64,000 nucleotides of DNA. It comes from Anthoceros angustus. Its lineage: Eukaryota; Streptophyta; Anthocerotopsida; Anthocerotales; Anthocerotaceae. Of the stretch, positions 1 to 11,229 are shown in pieces. The translations under genes were made by a program, and so were the position numbers. The notes beneath the pieces are model-generated. The model had not been told where the DNA came from and made no database searches. It worked only from the letters and a program-made list of their open reading frames with translations. Where the stretch lies: the NCBI GenBank assembly GCA_010909165.1, contig VJWM01000259.1:1-64000 (forward strand). Direction: 5' to 3'. Positions within the stretch are counted from its first letter, which is position 1. The number at the start of each line of letters is the position of its first letter.

Positions 1-135
1 ACTGGAGGTGCAACAAGGCGAGGAGGTCGCCATGGAACTGAGCTGGACCTAGAAACGAGGCTAGACCAGTGAATGGACGAAATAAACTGTCCGTTAATAG
101 AGGAAGAGCATGCAAACGGGCCGCGGGAAGAGAGA
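1..135 (+). pseudogene. Ty3/gypsy pol spacer fragment (between RNase H and integrase)
   Basis: This stretch is similar to the reverse complement of about 46620-46750, a charged linker between the RNase H and integrase remnants of gypsy family Q. The shared reading begins MEVQQGEEVAME and runs into a Glu/Lys-rich segment. Here it is a plus-strand fragment, cut off at the window edge and at the start of the LTR at 136. Only the similarity is seen. The piece probably belongs to another family member lying to the left. Confidence 0.6.
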
Positions 136-299
136 TGTCATGTCGTTGTCAGAGATGGGAAACAGAGCACCTAAGACTCTATGACCGGATATCGACTAGA
201 GCATCCCGGCATAAGCCCGAATGCCGAAATGACTAGATATCGACCGAGCATCTCGCATAAGCCCCGATGTCAAGTGCTTGATGATGTCATGTACATGGC

Positions 300-445
300 C
301 CATGGATGGCCCGCATGACATGTATGCATGCATGTGTGCATGTATGCATGTATGCATGTGTGCCATGTATGCATACGTATGGAGATGAAGGATGACATGT
401 GATGTATGTGGACATGTGGTGTGATGTGTCATGGCATGCAATCTA
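300..445. repeat. CATG/TGTATG-rich low-complexity tract inside the LTR
   Basis: Short units such as catgtatg and catgtgtg recur for about 140 bp, also reading CATG on the other strand. The matching LTR at 30070-30230 has a shorter version, so the tract has expanded or contracted since the LTRs diverged. Open frames rich in His and Met here are products of the repeat, not genes. Confidence 0.7.
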
Positions 446-592
446 TATGCATGGTGTATGCATGTAAGGCGATGCTATGACGATATATAGATGATTTATA
501 TTAGAAAATACATAAAAATCATAAATCAAGGAAAAGGAATAGGCTGTTAAACACATAAAATATTATTATTTCAAGGCCAAGGAAAGTAGGAT

Positions 593-626
593 TATAAAGT
601 GCCCACCATCGATACGGTGGACACTT
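593..626 (+). promoter_or_regulatory. Putative LTR TATA box and adjacent hairpin
   Basis: TATAAAG (593-599) is followed at once by an inverted repeat, GTGCCCACC (599-607) against GGTGGACAC (616-624), with an 8-nt loop. Both parts are kept in the other LTR at about 30367-30400. The position fits a U3/R boundary with a structured RNA 5' end. The function is inferred. Confidence 0.45.
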
Positions 627-1079
627 CATCGAGAACTCGGGGTTTTGCCTATATATGTAGGCACCCATGGATTCTTTGATGTTTGTCTTGTTCTAATAGA
701 CAGCCATACTGCCCCTCGTGTCTTTGTCTCCTAGAGGTTCTTGTGGTTCGTTGCATTGTCGTTGGGAGAATTTTCCTTGATTTCACCACATCAACAATCC
801 TCTTGTTGGGGACTAAGATACTGATCGGAGGAGACGTGGCTACCGGAGATTGGAGGAAGAGGCGAAGTCGCCCACCATCCAACCTGTGAGACAGCGATCC
901 GAGAAGGTTGAGTGTTGCGTAAGGCAACTAAGAGATAGGCTGATGTTTTTCGATGGACAGTGAATTTCGCCATTGATTATACCTTAGGTGTGGTAGTCTC
1001 ACGATTGTTGAGTTAGCGTAATTGTTCGGAGAAGAGCTCGATACATCTGGAGCCGTTTGTGGATAGAGGCGGTGGATGT

Positions 1080-2500
1080 ACTTTTCGCTAGCTGGTTGGG
1101 CTAATGGGAAACAATTTGCCCTTTGACAACATCCGCAAAGGGTCGTGCATAGGAGAAGTAACCATTGATGGTGTTCCTGAGATCAGGGTGGACTGACGAA
1201 AGGACACTGCGCCTTCAGTCGGAGAAGTGCACGACGCTACTACTCGCCATTCAAGAGGACACCGGAACAATACAGAGACAACGCCCCAGTCACAAGGAGA
1301 CAGTTTGGCGATTGGAGAGTCGCAAGAATGGAGCTTGAGTTCACACCAAGTAACGATGTCTTCACAGGAAAACATGGAAGCATGTCTCTTGCAGATTTCG
1401 AGGAGAAGTTTCTGGGCAATGGCGGAAAACAAGATGAAATACAAGGACGAGTTCACTGAGGATGGCGTTCATGAAGATGTCATCCTACCTTGCGGTGAGG
1501 CTCTAATGTATTACGAGATGAGAAAAGGGATCCTGAAGGTGGAGAGAAGAAGCGGTGCATGAGGCGCCAAGAGGGCTGGTTCGTTGCACCCCCGACGAGG
1601 ACAAGCTCGAGCATCCGTGGACTTGATGTTCGCCAAGTTAACCACCATGTTTCCCTCTGACTGAAAAGATCCGAGGGTCGAGGTTTTCTTTCGGGCCTAA
1701 CGAGACATTGCGTGCATCTTACCTCAGTTGAAGGTTACGGTGGAAGACACGGATGTCAAGGCGATGAGGAGGCTGAGATCTTCATGGCGCATTGCCCGCC
1801 GCAAAGAAGGAAGGTGATGGACTCGCGCATGGAGCGATGGGAGAGATATCGGTTGATGACGCCTATCAAATTCGAGAAGGTGCTCAAAGGAGATGCGATG
1901 GCGGCTTACTTGGAGGATCACCAGTCGTGAAGGGCCCTTCGCAGCCGGGTCCGGAGGACACGGAATTCCGAGTTTGTTCCAAGGTACCCGATCGGGCAAG
2001 CCGATCCTCGGGACATGGCAAGCGACCACATGTGCGAAGGAGGCCGACTAACAATGCAGTCAAGCGGGTGAAGTGTGGCGGATGCGGGGCGCACAAGGCG
2101 TTGCGACTACAAGCCGTGGCCGAAGGGCAAGAAGCCTGTAAGTCTTGTGGCGATGGGGTCACATGGAGGCAGCGTGTTGGGAAGCTCATCCAGTCTGAAG
2201 CCCAAGCTTGCATCGGAAGGAGAAGGGCAAGGGCCCAAGTCGTAAGGCTCTCCTCGGGCAAGTGGAGGAGCTCAAGAAGGAGATGGCCAACATGGCGGCA
2301 GCAGGCAGGATTTTGTTCTCGACTCTGAAGATGAGGCGTTTGGCATGATGGCGGTGCGCAAGAAAAGAAAAGGGGCTTGACTTTGGTGAAGGCGTCCTGC
2401 GAAAGTGCGGGCAGAATCGACCAAGATGCCGGAGAGTTTCCGTCGAGGAAAACTCCACGACACGAAGGTGTCAAGATCGGTCGAGACATTGAGGCGTTCG
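1080..2500 (+). pseudogene. E1 gag-like region (broken)
   Basis: This is a run of overlapping open segments in all three plus frames between the LTR and the protease. Open pieces lie at 1227-1562, 1712-1930 and 1792-2328. A Cys/His cluster near 2070-2120 (KCGGCGAHKA, with a nearby DC in a shifted frame) resembles a damaged nucleocapsid zinc knuckle. The text after it is Lys/Gly/Ser rich, as gag tails often are. Position upstream of a DTG protease and RT supports gag. No capsid motif is clear, so the assignment rests mostly on context. Confidence 0.5.
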
Positions 2501-2599
2501 GACAAGGCCATGGAGGTGCCTGATGAAGTCTTGTGGATCCGGGAGTGAAGGGCAACAACTTCAAAAACATCATGCGAATGGCTGGAGAAAGGAGCTTGA

Positions 2600-2790
2600 A
2601 TCCAGGATCTCTTCCTAGTATGGCGGTTGTGTGGCGAGCATCGATGCCGGAGGAGCGAGGTGAAGGAGGTGTTGCCATGATTGATAACACGGACGACGTG
2701 ACCTTTGATGGCTATGCTCCGATGAACGTGCTTGTAGACACCGGGCGGATCCGATCTGAGCACGTGCGAGGCACTAAAGTCACGGACACA
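2600..2790 (+). pseudogene. E1 retropepsin-like aspartic protease remnant
   Basis: An open frame (2533-2805) contains YAPMNVLVDTG at about 2712-2744. Hydrophobic residues before D-T-G are typical of the retropepsin active-site loop, normally followed by A or S; here an R follows, probably a mutation or a frame slip. It lies between the gag-like region and the RT, the expected pol order. The rest of the protease fold cannot be followed. In a live element it would cut the Gag-Pol polyprotein. Confidence 0.5.
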
Positions 2791-4385
2791 AGCTCGGCGG
2801 CGTGAACATCACTCTGCGGTACCAAGGAAGTCGGGAATGACGAGGAGGCCCGTGAAGATTGAATTGAAGCGCACGGGATGCCGGCATCATTGAAGTGAGA
2901 TGTTTGGTCACCGGTGCAAGACATATGATGTCTTCTGGGGTCGGACGGAACTCACCGTCGCCATGGGGTTGATCCCTTGCGCACAAGCTTTCTGACCATT
3001 ACGGTGGAGAGGAGATTTCACGCATGTTGCACGAATTCCTCTAAGGATGAATAGGAGTGGTGGCAAGAGGGGACGAGGATGACGCCATGCCATGATTGCC
3101 CAGGCTCGTGAGTGAGCATCGACATGAGATGTGGGAGGAAACGCAGAGTTATCCTCTCCGGAGATGCCAAGCCAAGAGAGCGAAGGGTGTGCTTAAGGTT
3201 GTGCGCCGAATATTTGGATCAAGCGAGGGTTCGAGAACCAGCAAGGAAGGAGGATCGACCGTGGAATCTCACACATGTCCCGAGAGGTCGATCCTGTATG
3301 AGGCCCGCCAAGTCGGAGATCGACGATCGACGATGCTCTAGTACGATGGAAGGTGGGTCCAAGGCATCCATTTGTTGGAGCTCGCCAGAATCAGCAGGCG
3401 GAAGTGCGCGTGTGGCGTCAAGATACGGCAATATACCGCGTGGAAAAGGATGAGAAGATTCAGCTAGGGTCGAATCTCGTGTTCTCGCAAGCGATCCAAC
3501 ACCGAGCGAGGAAGCGCTCGAGGTCGCCGAGCGTGCTTGCGCACGTGAACTCGGTTGCCGGAAGCCATGGATGAATGCAAGACATTTTCGGCGTGAGGCA
3601 AAGGTGAAGGCGTTGTTGGCACCGAGCTCGCATTTAATCACGCGAGAAGTCCAGATTGCGAATCCACGATGTTGGTACATTCGGAGAATGTGTGCACCAT
3701 GGACAAACGCCCCCGTTAGGGCCCGTATGAAGAGATTCGGGCGTGGTTCGCAATGAGTTGATCATGGACGTGCGGTGGCTCATATGCACACAGCCATCGG
3801 ACAAATGTGGTGGACCGGAGGTGCTCGACAAAGACAGAATTTGACAACTCCGGCGGAAGGTTGTGGATGACATCCTAGAGTTGGGAAGGTGCTCACAGTG
3901 AAGAGGATGGACAAGTTGCCATTTTACCGTGAATCGAGTAGGGGAAGCCAAGGGCATGGCCAACTCGTGAGCACACCGCAATCTTATGCCTTGAGCCGGA
4001 GGAGATGGTGTGATTCTGGATTTGAAGGGAATGAGCTTGGAGAGCTCAATGTTGAGCGAGCAAGCGATGGGCTTTGCCAAGAAGGACACTCGGACCATGG
4101 GCATCACGGTCTGCAAGATGCGGGATGCTTGGGAGCATTTGACATGCGGCGAGGTGGGTAAGCACTTGGCGTTCCAACTTGCAGAAGGAAGCGAAAGCCT
4201 TCCCTCCAACTACTGCAGGATAAAGAGGTTCCTAAGGCAGAGGAAGATGAGCTGGAGAGAGAGGCCGGCTGTGGATCGAATCTACCAAGAGTGTGACGAA
4301 GAGGTTCATGTATGGCACATTGCGTAAGATGTGAGCCGGAAGATAAGGAAAATCATCAACATGCTTGAGAAAAACAAGGGTGCTT
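2791..4385 (+). other. E1 polyprotein stretch between protease and RT, unrecognised
   Basis: About 1.6 kb has protein-like composition in shifting plus frames (open pieces at 3096-3341, 3112-3453, 3889-4161 and 4010-4327) but no motif I can name. It is longer than the usual protease-RT spacer of Ty3/gypsy elements. The cytosine methyltransferase motifs of E2, which lie at the equivalent place there, were looked for and not found. Confidence 0.35.
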
Positions 4386-4389
4386 TTGC

Positions 4390-5040
4390 ATTCTTGGAAG
4401 GAGCAGGTATGAGAAGATCAAGTTCAAAGTAGTGACGACTCATGAAGAGCCCGTCTTCAGAAGGAGGCATCGCCTCAGTTCAGCAGAATGGGAGATTGTT
4501 GACAAACGCTGTCAAGAGTTGTTCGAAGCGGGGTTGATAAGAAAATCAAGCTCTCAATATGCTGCTGCGACTGTCCTACCGCTCAAGAAGGATGAGAACG
4601 GTGAATGGAAGGACAGGAGGATGTGTGGCGACTACCGACCTCTAAACGAGGTGACTCCTATGGAGCGGTACCCCATGCCTACTCCAGACGAGATTTTCGA
4701 TGCCATAGGTAAGGCAAAGTTCTTACACTTGGACTTCGCTCGAGCTTCAACCAAATTGTGATTGAAGAGCAGACAAGTGCAAGACATGGGGAAGGACCAG
4801 CTTTGGGAGTGGGAGACAATGCCGTTTGGGCTGAAGAATGCTTCTATATATTTCCAAAGAATTGCGGATCTAGAGCTGCGCCATTTGTGCGTTACATAGA
4901 TGATATCATCCGGTCTTCGGTGAGACAATCAAGAACATATGGAGCATCTAGAGATATTGCTCAGGTCAAGCTCAGTTTGAAAGCTCATCCTAAGAAATGC
5001 AAGTTTGCTTTCCAAGATCGAGTATCCGGGGCATGAGATA
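4390..5040 (+). pseudogene. E1 Ty3/gypsy reverse transcriptase (frameshifted)
   Basis: The RT fingers and palm read across two frames. The first (4432-4761) shows EEPVFRRRHRLS, a QELFEAGLIRKS segment, CGDYRPLNEVT and LHLDFARA, where the D of LDF is the first catalytic aspartate. The second (4758-5036) shows RYIDDIIRSS, the catalytic YIDD box, then HPKKCKF, the usual Ty3/gypsy motif after it. The part between the two, including the MPFGLKNAP box, is degraded. The next domain is RNase H. The element would copy its RNA into cDNA in cytoplasmic particles. Confidence 0.88.
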
Positions 5041-5488
5041 GTACCAGAGGCATCATGCCTCACCGGCTAAGGTGCAGCCGTGATGCAAATGCCTAGACCA
5101 AAGGATGTAGCGCTCTTAGAGCCTTCCAGGTTTGGTGAACTATTACAGAGGTTTATGAAGGACCTCGGCCCACGTGTAAACCTCTGTATGAGCTGAAGAA
5201 AGACATTGTGTGGAAATGGGACCAAGACCGAGTTGGCTTGGCAAGATCTTCGGACCAGTTGGCGAGAAGCCTATCGGCCAGTGAATTTTGATCACCCTTT
5301 CACTCAGTACATGGAGCATCGGAATTGGGCGGTGTTGTCACAACATGGTGCGATGGTGTTGAGCGAGTGATAGCTTATGCAAGCCGATCTAACAACTCCT
5401 GTGAACTACTCCTCATATGAGGAGAGTGTCTTTGCTACTGTGATATAGTGATTCGCATTCGTGGTCTATATCTACAGATGGAAGTTTC
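5041..5488 (+). pseudogene. E1 RNase H, N-terminal part (split by C1)
   Basis: After the RT thumb the text reads through a broken RNase H: a shifted-frame LGGVVTTW segment, RVIAYASRS and a SYEESVFATV segment, all typical of gypsy RNase H. It stops at VYIYRWKF (5464-5488), where the LTR of copia C1 begins. The missing continuation LVTDHQPLHWLMTN is at 13213, beyond C1, so the gene was cut by that insertion. Confidence 0.82.
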
Positions 5489-5732
5489 GAAAATATGAGA
5501 ATTGGTGTAGATCAATTGCTATAAAATAACTACATTATTATATTTGTTAAAACAATGAGTATGTAAACCACAAGCAAAATAACTGAACTTAACCTAGGTG
5601 GGGTCAATAGACACACCCCTTCATAAGGACGTAACCCTAATGAACGGGCACCTAGACTTATAATAGCTATGAACGCATTCACTATATATGTACCAAAGCG
5701 AACCCTAATGAATTAACACTTGTTCTCATCAC
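5489..5732 (-). repeat. C1 3' LTR
   Basis: A 244-bp copy of the LTR at 12966-13207, ending on the plus strand in CTTGTTCTCATCA, i.e. TGATGAGAAC at the LTR start on its own strand. A polypurine tract adjoins it at 5733. A tatatatgtacc segment near the LTR start may be the TATA box. The paired LTRs differ mostly by small indels. Confidence 0.85.
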
Positions 5733-5741
5733 TCCCACTTG
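5733..5741 (-). other. C1 polypurine tract
   Basis: On the minus strand AAGTGGGAG lies directly upstream of the 3' LTR start TGATGAG. This is the standard place and composition of the plus-strand priming site of plant copia elements. Element C2 has a near-identical tract at 35412-35421. Confidence 0.8.
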
Positions 5742-6880
5742 TTAATTATTATGGAGTCGGTTTGCCTCCCCTCCTACGTCCAGTGTTGTGAAGACTGTGA
5801 GTCCAGCTGAGAATCTCGCGATCCTTGTGTGTACTTTGGGACGTAAGCTCAAGATGGCGGTGCTGTGTGTGAAGGCGACCATCTTCAGGTTCGCGCTTCT
5901 TGTAGCTGCCATTTACGTCCCATGCCTCCTGGCAATAAAGCTCGTTGAGCGAAGGCTAAGGACAGTAACAATGGCGTCTCCAGGGTCTGACGATGCTCGA
6001 GCAGCCAAGCGGCGGCGTACGGGACTCGGGAAGGTTCACCACATCGCGTGGCTAGAACAACCGCCATGAACGGGCGGAAGAGCATCAACGCAAGGCGGCC
6101 GGATACACAAGCACGAGGAGGAGGAGGAGGAGGAGGAGCTAGCGGCGTTAGGAGACGGGCGGCGAGGCACTACCAAGGCTAGCTTGAACCAGCGGCGTGA
6201 CATCGCTACATCTGGACTCTCCGTCTCCCCTCCAAGCTTTCGTCTTTCCAACATCAGGGGTGGGAAGTCAGCTGGTCAGGTTACAGCAGCTCCAGCAACA
6301 CGTTCTTTAGGCGCTGTGGATGCGGGCAAGGGTTCAGTCGCAGCACGTGTGAGGACGGCGGCTAGGCCGGATCTTCAAGAGCCGGCATGGGCGGCCCGAG
6401 CCACTCTGAGCTCGTGTACACACGGTATTGTGAAACAGGCGCTTTAATCGAGGTGAGTTCGAATATGAGTCTGACCAACGTCCTCCTGCTCCAACCAGTT
6501 TCCAGTTCAAAAACGTTATGTCGAGACCAAGGTGATCACACACGGTACTTGGGAAGTGCCGGCAGCCATGTGGTACAAGTGCCAAATTTACGCATCACCA
6601 TGAAGAGAGTGAGGGTTGAAATGTTCGTGGAGTGTAAAGGCCATGTGATCGGCTTCTCTGATAAACCTCGCCCATGCACCTTCTTTGTTGATCTCTCTTG
6701 TTGTTGTTTTGAATTTTTCCTTATCCCTCTTGGTAATGGTAGCTTGTGGCATAATTATTTCCTAACCCCGCTTATTATCATCACTTGCGACTTTGCTCCA
6801 CTATCTCCTCAAGGTCCGAGGCGGAGGAGGAGCAAAGCTTGGAATCTAGGGATGTAATCTCCTACGAGGAGAGGAAGAAG
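5742..6880 (+). other. Non-copia segment inside C1, possible captured host sequence
   Basis: This 1.1-kb stretch lies between the C1 polypurine tract and the end of C1 RNase H, where plant copia elements usually have only a short spacer. On the plus strand (antisense to C1) an open frame at 5788-6069 has a hydrophobic stretch, FRFALLVAAIYVPCLLAIKL, between charged flanks, then AAKRRRTG. A GAG-repeat run follows at 6115-6138, and an open frame at 6387-6857 ends in T-rich sequence. A GTGAGT donor-like site is at 6453. No family was recognised. It may be a transduced gene piece or a further decayed insertion. Confidence 0.4.
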
Positions 6881-7089
6881 GCAGTCTCCTCGTTCGGAGA
6901 ATGAAGTCTTTCCTCGACAACATGGAATATGCTTCATGGGAGAAGCTTGGTGATTCCACCACCTCGAGTAGGGGTTCCTTTAAATCTCCTCATGGAGATT
7001 GAGACAATGATAATGATCGATTGGGGTTGTGAATAGCCCTGGTAGGCTAGGGCTTAGAAATGGCAGTGGGATTGCCTTCATGGCTTCCC

Positions 7090-7720
7090 ATGCCAAGTAC
7101 TCTCATGTGTTTTCATGTAGCTCCTTTCCTAGGGGCTTAGTTAAAATATCTGGATTTATTTTCGGCGTAGGCACATACTCAAGGTGATATCTCGGACTTG
7201 ATGAGGTCACGTATAAAGTGATACTCAACTTCAACATGTTTAGTCACAGGTGAAAAAGGATTATGTGCTAAGCTCATTGACCCTTGGTTATCGTGTGGAT
7301 TGTGGTGCATGGAAGGGAATTCAAGTTCCTTGAACATTAGCTTGCACCAAGCTATCTCCTTTGTAAGTACCGATACTACCTTGATGCTAGATATAGACTC
7401 TGATGGGGCTTGCTAGACCAAACAATGGGTCCTCCACCAACATGACAACATAACCGGTGATTTCCTTGTGTCTATATCTCCATACAGAATCGGTGTAGAC
7501 ATCAAGATGTAAGGGCACTCTAGGTATGTGCTTGTACTTTACACCAATCTGTGAGTTCCTTTAGGTATCTGAAAACTCTCTTAACACCTCGATGTGTTTG
7601 CCACGGTTTTCCAGATCGTGATAAGACACTAGTAGAATAAGCTACTCGCCTAGTGGTATTAGCTGCATATATGAGTTTGCCTACGGCTGTCATGAGGACT
7701 AAACTCATCTTCGTTTTCTA
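7090..7720 (-). pseudogene. C1 copia RNase H
   Basis: The minus strand reads VAYSTSVLSRSGKPWQTH then VKRVFRYLK (7520-7708), the connection segment of copia RT/RNase H. It goes on with VYTDSVWRYRHKEITGYVV (the D of TDS is an RNase H active-site residue) and TKHVEVEYHFIRDLI near 7190-7240. The STEAEY part is lost or scrambled. Several stops and frame slips make it non-functional as read. Confidence 0.85.
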
Positions 7721-7739
7721 ATTGTGTATCGGGGCACAT

Positions 7740-8560
7740 GGTTTTACTCATCTTCATCCACAAGGCAAAGGAGTTGCGGAAGGTTTAGCATCCTTCAATC
7801 CAAGTTGTTCAGCACTACTAAGAAGGTAACGTGGGCGTGTTAATGAGATAGTTCTATTCTTCTGTCACCAATTAGAATACCAAGACAGCTCTGTAAGGCA
7901 CCTAAGTGTGTCATTTCAAACTTGGTTGATAATAGCTTGTTTATGTCTTTGATGAAGGTGGGACTGTTACAAGCCAATATGAGGTCATCAACGTCGCTAG
8001 GTAACAAACCACCTCTTTTGTCCTGTGCACGTATAGGCTCCCATCTGAAACACACTCGACAAAGCCTAACGTTCGCAGCTCTTCATCCAGACAACATTCC
8101 ATTCAAGAGTGTTGTTTTAGACCATACAGTCTTAATTAAGCGTAAGACATAATCTTCTTTCCCTTTGACCTCGTATCCTTGTGGCTGTTGCATGTAAATT
8201 TCTGTATCCAGCTTTCCATGTAAGAAAGCTGTCTTTACATCAAACATGTCAAGCTTATAGTCATTGTGTGCTGCCAATGCACAGATAGTGCGGAATGTGG
8301 CCAGCTTAACAACAGGAGCATAAGTTTCAAAGTAGTCAAGGCCTGGTACTTGAGAAAAACCTCTTGCGACAAGCCCGGCTTTATAACGATCAAAGGTACC
8401 ATCGCTTGACCTTTAGCTTAAACACCCATTTGCAAGATCTTGGCTTGCGTCCACGGTAGTTTAGCTAATTCCCATGTTCCATTTTTGATCAAAGAATCAT
8501 ATTGATTGAATGGCCTTCTTCCATTCGGAGACGATTTAAGGCTTCTTCATAAGTGAGGTT
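7740..8560 (-). pseudogene. C1 copia reverse transcriptase
   Basis: From the start of the domain on the minus strand: a CKWVFKLK box near 8410-8440, LDMFDVKTAFLHGKLDTEIY (8083-8277; the D in DVK is catalytic), then VDDLILACNS (7840-8055), the YVDD box with its tyrosine lost, followed by the FEMTHLGALQSCLGI segment typical of copia. At least four frame changes interrupt it. It follows the integrase, the copia order. Confidence 0.87.
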
Positions 8561-8721
8561 CCACGGGATCAAGATCAAAATCAACGCATGTATGGAAGGT
8601 CCCCTAAAGTCTTGTGATTGATAATAATCGGTGCGTCATGCTTGCGGATAACGGCATAGGGAGAGAAGGTGGCTCTTCAATAGGAGCTGGAATATCCTCA
8701 AGGTCACTATCCTCAAGGTCA

Positions 8722-9790
8722 CTACCTCAACATCTGCTGGAACAATGGGTTGATCGAGAGGGCATGAGAAGGTTGGTCACGAATATCGACAAAATCAAGT
8801 TCGATCTGCAGCTTCCTGGTTATCCTCATTATCATTTTGCTGGTTGTCTTCCCCTTTCGAGCAAACTCCTCATTAGGGTGATCGAGAAAAGTGATGTTAG
8901 GAAGAGCGGATAAATCAAAATCATCTAAAGAAGTGGGAGGAGCTCCCCGCGACTTTTGTTCATCAAAAGTAACACTGCGGGCATAAACCACAGTGTTCTC
9001 AGGTACATCGTATAATTTATATGCTTTAATACCTTCAGTGTAGCCTATCATAAGATATTTCTTGGCTTTAGCAGCTAACTTAGGACGTTTTTTCTTTGGG
9101 ATAAATGCATAAGCTATGCATCCAAAGGTTCTAAGGTGTAAGATAGCTGGTTTTCTACCAAAAAAGGCTTCATAAGGGGTCTGTCCTACAAGTGCATTAG
9201 TAGGCAGCCTGTTATGCAAGTACATCTTCTCATAAGGGCCTCTTAATAGCGAAGGCGGAGAAGCTTGATGAAGCATAGGAAGTCATTTCTGCAAGGTCGA
9301 TTCAATGTTCGCCACACCATTTTTGTGGTGTATAAACAACCTGAGTTGCCTTCCGATTCCTGTCGTACAAAAGATTGGAATTCACTAGAAGTAAATTCAC
9401 CCCATTGTCGATCGAGGGTTTTAACGCTTGCCATCCAGTGTTACTTCATATATTCTTTGAAAAGAAAAGCATTCACTTTTGGCTTTGAGGATATAAGCCA
9501 TGACAAACCTTGTTTTGTCATCCATGAATGTCGGAAATATTTGCCTCCACCGATTGAAGGTCGGAGAGAGGTCCACGGATGTCGTGAACCACTCAAGAAC
9601 TTGAAGCCACAGAGGGAGCTTTATTTTAAAAGCTGCGATGACGCGTTTGGATAAAACACGGGCTTCACAGAGAGGTAAAGGTGGCAATGTGCCAATTTTC
9701 CATCAACATACAGTCACTTTGCAAGTTTACGTAACTTAGCACTATGTGGGTGACCTAGGCGAGCGTGCCATAATTTAGTTTTGACTTCTA
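8722..9790 (-). pseudogene. C1 copia integrase
   Basis: Reading leftwards: a pre-integrase zinc segment with LWHARLGHPHSAKLRKLAK (9721-9785), a core segment with FPTFMDDKTRFVMAYILKAK (9421-9687), a second segment with DRQWGEFTSSEFQSF near 9385-9430 (where DNGGEF is expected) and a damaged version of the glutamate-bearing PQQNGVAE box near 9300. Then comes a long clean frame (8722-9276) with NRLPTNALVGQTPYEAFFG and HLRTFGCIAYAFIPKK, the conserved copia integrase C-terminal region. Confidence 0.9.
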
Positions 9791-9795
9791 ACTTA

Positions 9796-10311
9796 CTAGT
9801 AGATTCTAGACTTAGAAGCTAAATGTGTTTGTCTTTGTATGGTCATCTGTGTCTGAAAGAGGTCATGTGAGGATGACCCATAAGCTAGGATCTTACGATG
9901 GTCAAAGGCATCAATGATCCTACACTCTGTAGGAGTAAATAGGATGTGAGTATTATTATCCATGTTGAGTCTCCTAACAGAGATGAGATTCCTAGTCATT
10001 TCTGGAACATAGTACACATCTTTCAGTATGAGTGTTATTCCTGAAGGGACTGGAATCTCTACAGTGCCTCGTCCTTGAGACACTAGTGATCTGTCATCAC
10101 TTAAGTAGACAAACTGATTGTCTACGAGCTTGTAAGTGACAAAAGCATTTTTGTCAAAGCATATGTGCGCTGTTGCACCTGTATCAAGGTACCACTCACT
10201 TACTGGTTTACCTTGTGTGTTTGCAGACAAGCAGGTGGGGTTAACAAGAGGATATGCAAACTTCCTAATCCCTACAGTAAGGGCAGAAGGTGAGCCTTGC
10301 TTTTTCACCAC
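9796..10311 (-). pseudogene. C1 copia retropepsin and linker
   Basis: A 171-codon open frame holds WYLDTGATAHIC at about 10159-10198, the copia protease active site (D-T-G-A), then a GRGTVEIPVPSG segment and LKDVYYVPEMTRNLISV, the standard copia text leading into the integrase. This is one of the best preserved pieces of C1. The upstream zinc knuckle is in the same frame region and confirms the gag-pro order. Confidence 0.9.
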
Positions 10312-10329
10312 AACATGTGTCTCAGAAGT

Positions 10330-11190
10330 AGAGTTGCCCTCCTTGCGAGGTACTCCGGCCTGCTTCTTTCGACATTCATTTTCCCAATGTCCTGGAATCT
10401 GGCACCAGTGGCATTTTCCAGACTTCTTGGGTTTCTTCTGTGCTGTCCCTCGCCGTGAGCCGCCAGCACCTTGAAAGGTATTCTGTTTACCTTTGAAGTT
10501 GGGCCTTGCGCCCTTGTTTTTGTTTGTGGTGTAAAAGCCTGCGCTTACCGGCCTGCTTCTCCTCTTGTAGCCTCTTCCCGAGAAGAGCTCCCACTAACTC
10601 GAAAAAGTTGTCTGGTATTGTGACACTGCACCTTAGCAATTTTGAAGCAGTGAGAAGTATTGTAAGAGGTCACAAAATGTGACCAAGAGTCAGGTAGAGA
10701 CATCATGAAATACAGGGTTAGTAGCTCATCAGATAGAGCCTCCTGTGAAGCACTTTCCAACTTAGAAACAAGGGATCGAATGCCCAACATGTTTTTCAAT
10801 TGTCTCTCCTTCTCTCATTCTGCAATTTTGTATGTTGCGAAGTGTTGTCATCTGACTTGTGGTATTAACCCCTGCGTACAGCTCATGTAATCTGGTCCAT
10901 ATCTCAAAAGATGTATTACAACGTCCATGACATGTCGAGGTTAGTCCACTTCTCAACAGTCGTGCCTTCATCCTCACATACCAAGCTTCTTGTAGTTTCT
11001 TTTCGGAGGAAGAGGAGTAGCATCAGAGGCATCAAGTGTTGGACGTGACTCATCTCCTGCTATTCTCCACAACCTCTTACTTTGTAAGGCTCCTTTCATA
11101 CGCATGACCCAAATGTCATAGTCGGTTCCCCAAATCTATCTTTCTCCTTAAAGATATCACCGATTCTGATGGTGTCGACCATTTGTTAGA
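10330..11190 (-). pseudogene. C1 copia Gag (UBN2-type capsid plus CCHC knuckle)
   Basis: The C-terminal end has CHWCQIPGHWENEC (about 10371-10415), a perfect C-x2-C-x4-H-x4-C zinc knuckle that would bind packaged RNA. Upstream on the minus strand, pieces at 10545-10799 and 10762-10977 match the UBN2/Gag-polypeptide domain (a YAGVNTTSQMTTLRNIQ segment, MSLPDSWSHFVTSYN). Near 11060-11120 the text reads YDIWVMRMKGAL then SKRLWRIAGDE, typical of the N-terminal part of copia Gag. Confidence 0.85.
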
Positions 11191-11229
11191 ATGTGATTAT
11201 TCTATCCTAAGCTAGGAGAATGGTGTATG

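Larger units (their letters stand above)
136..785 (+). repeat. Left (5') LTR of outer Ty3/gypsy element E1
   Basis: This segment is repeated, with small indels, at 29962-30576. It starts TGTCATG and ends in TTTCA, giving the TG...CA ends expected of an LTR. It contains a CATG-rich tract, an AT-rich block at about 480-560 and a TATAAAG box. Gag-like frames start downstream and the paired copy follows the E1 tail ORF, which supports an LTR pair. No convincing primer-binding site or target-site duplication was found next to it, so the exact ends are inferred. Confidence 0.65.

Noticed and set aside
196-441. His/Met-rich protein of 81 codons
   Set aside because: It is the translation of the CATG-rich low-complexity tract of an LTR.
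6453-6500. Intron in the C1-internal host-like segment (GTGAGT donor at 6453, CCAG acceptor near 6498)
   Set aside because: An intron of under 50 nt would be too short for plants, and joining the flanks gives no recognisable protein.
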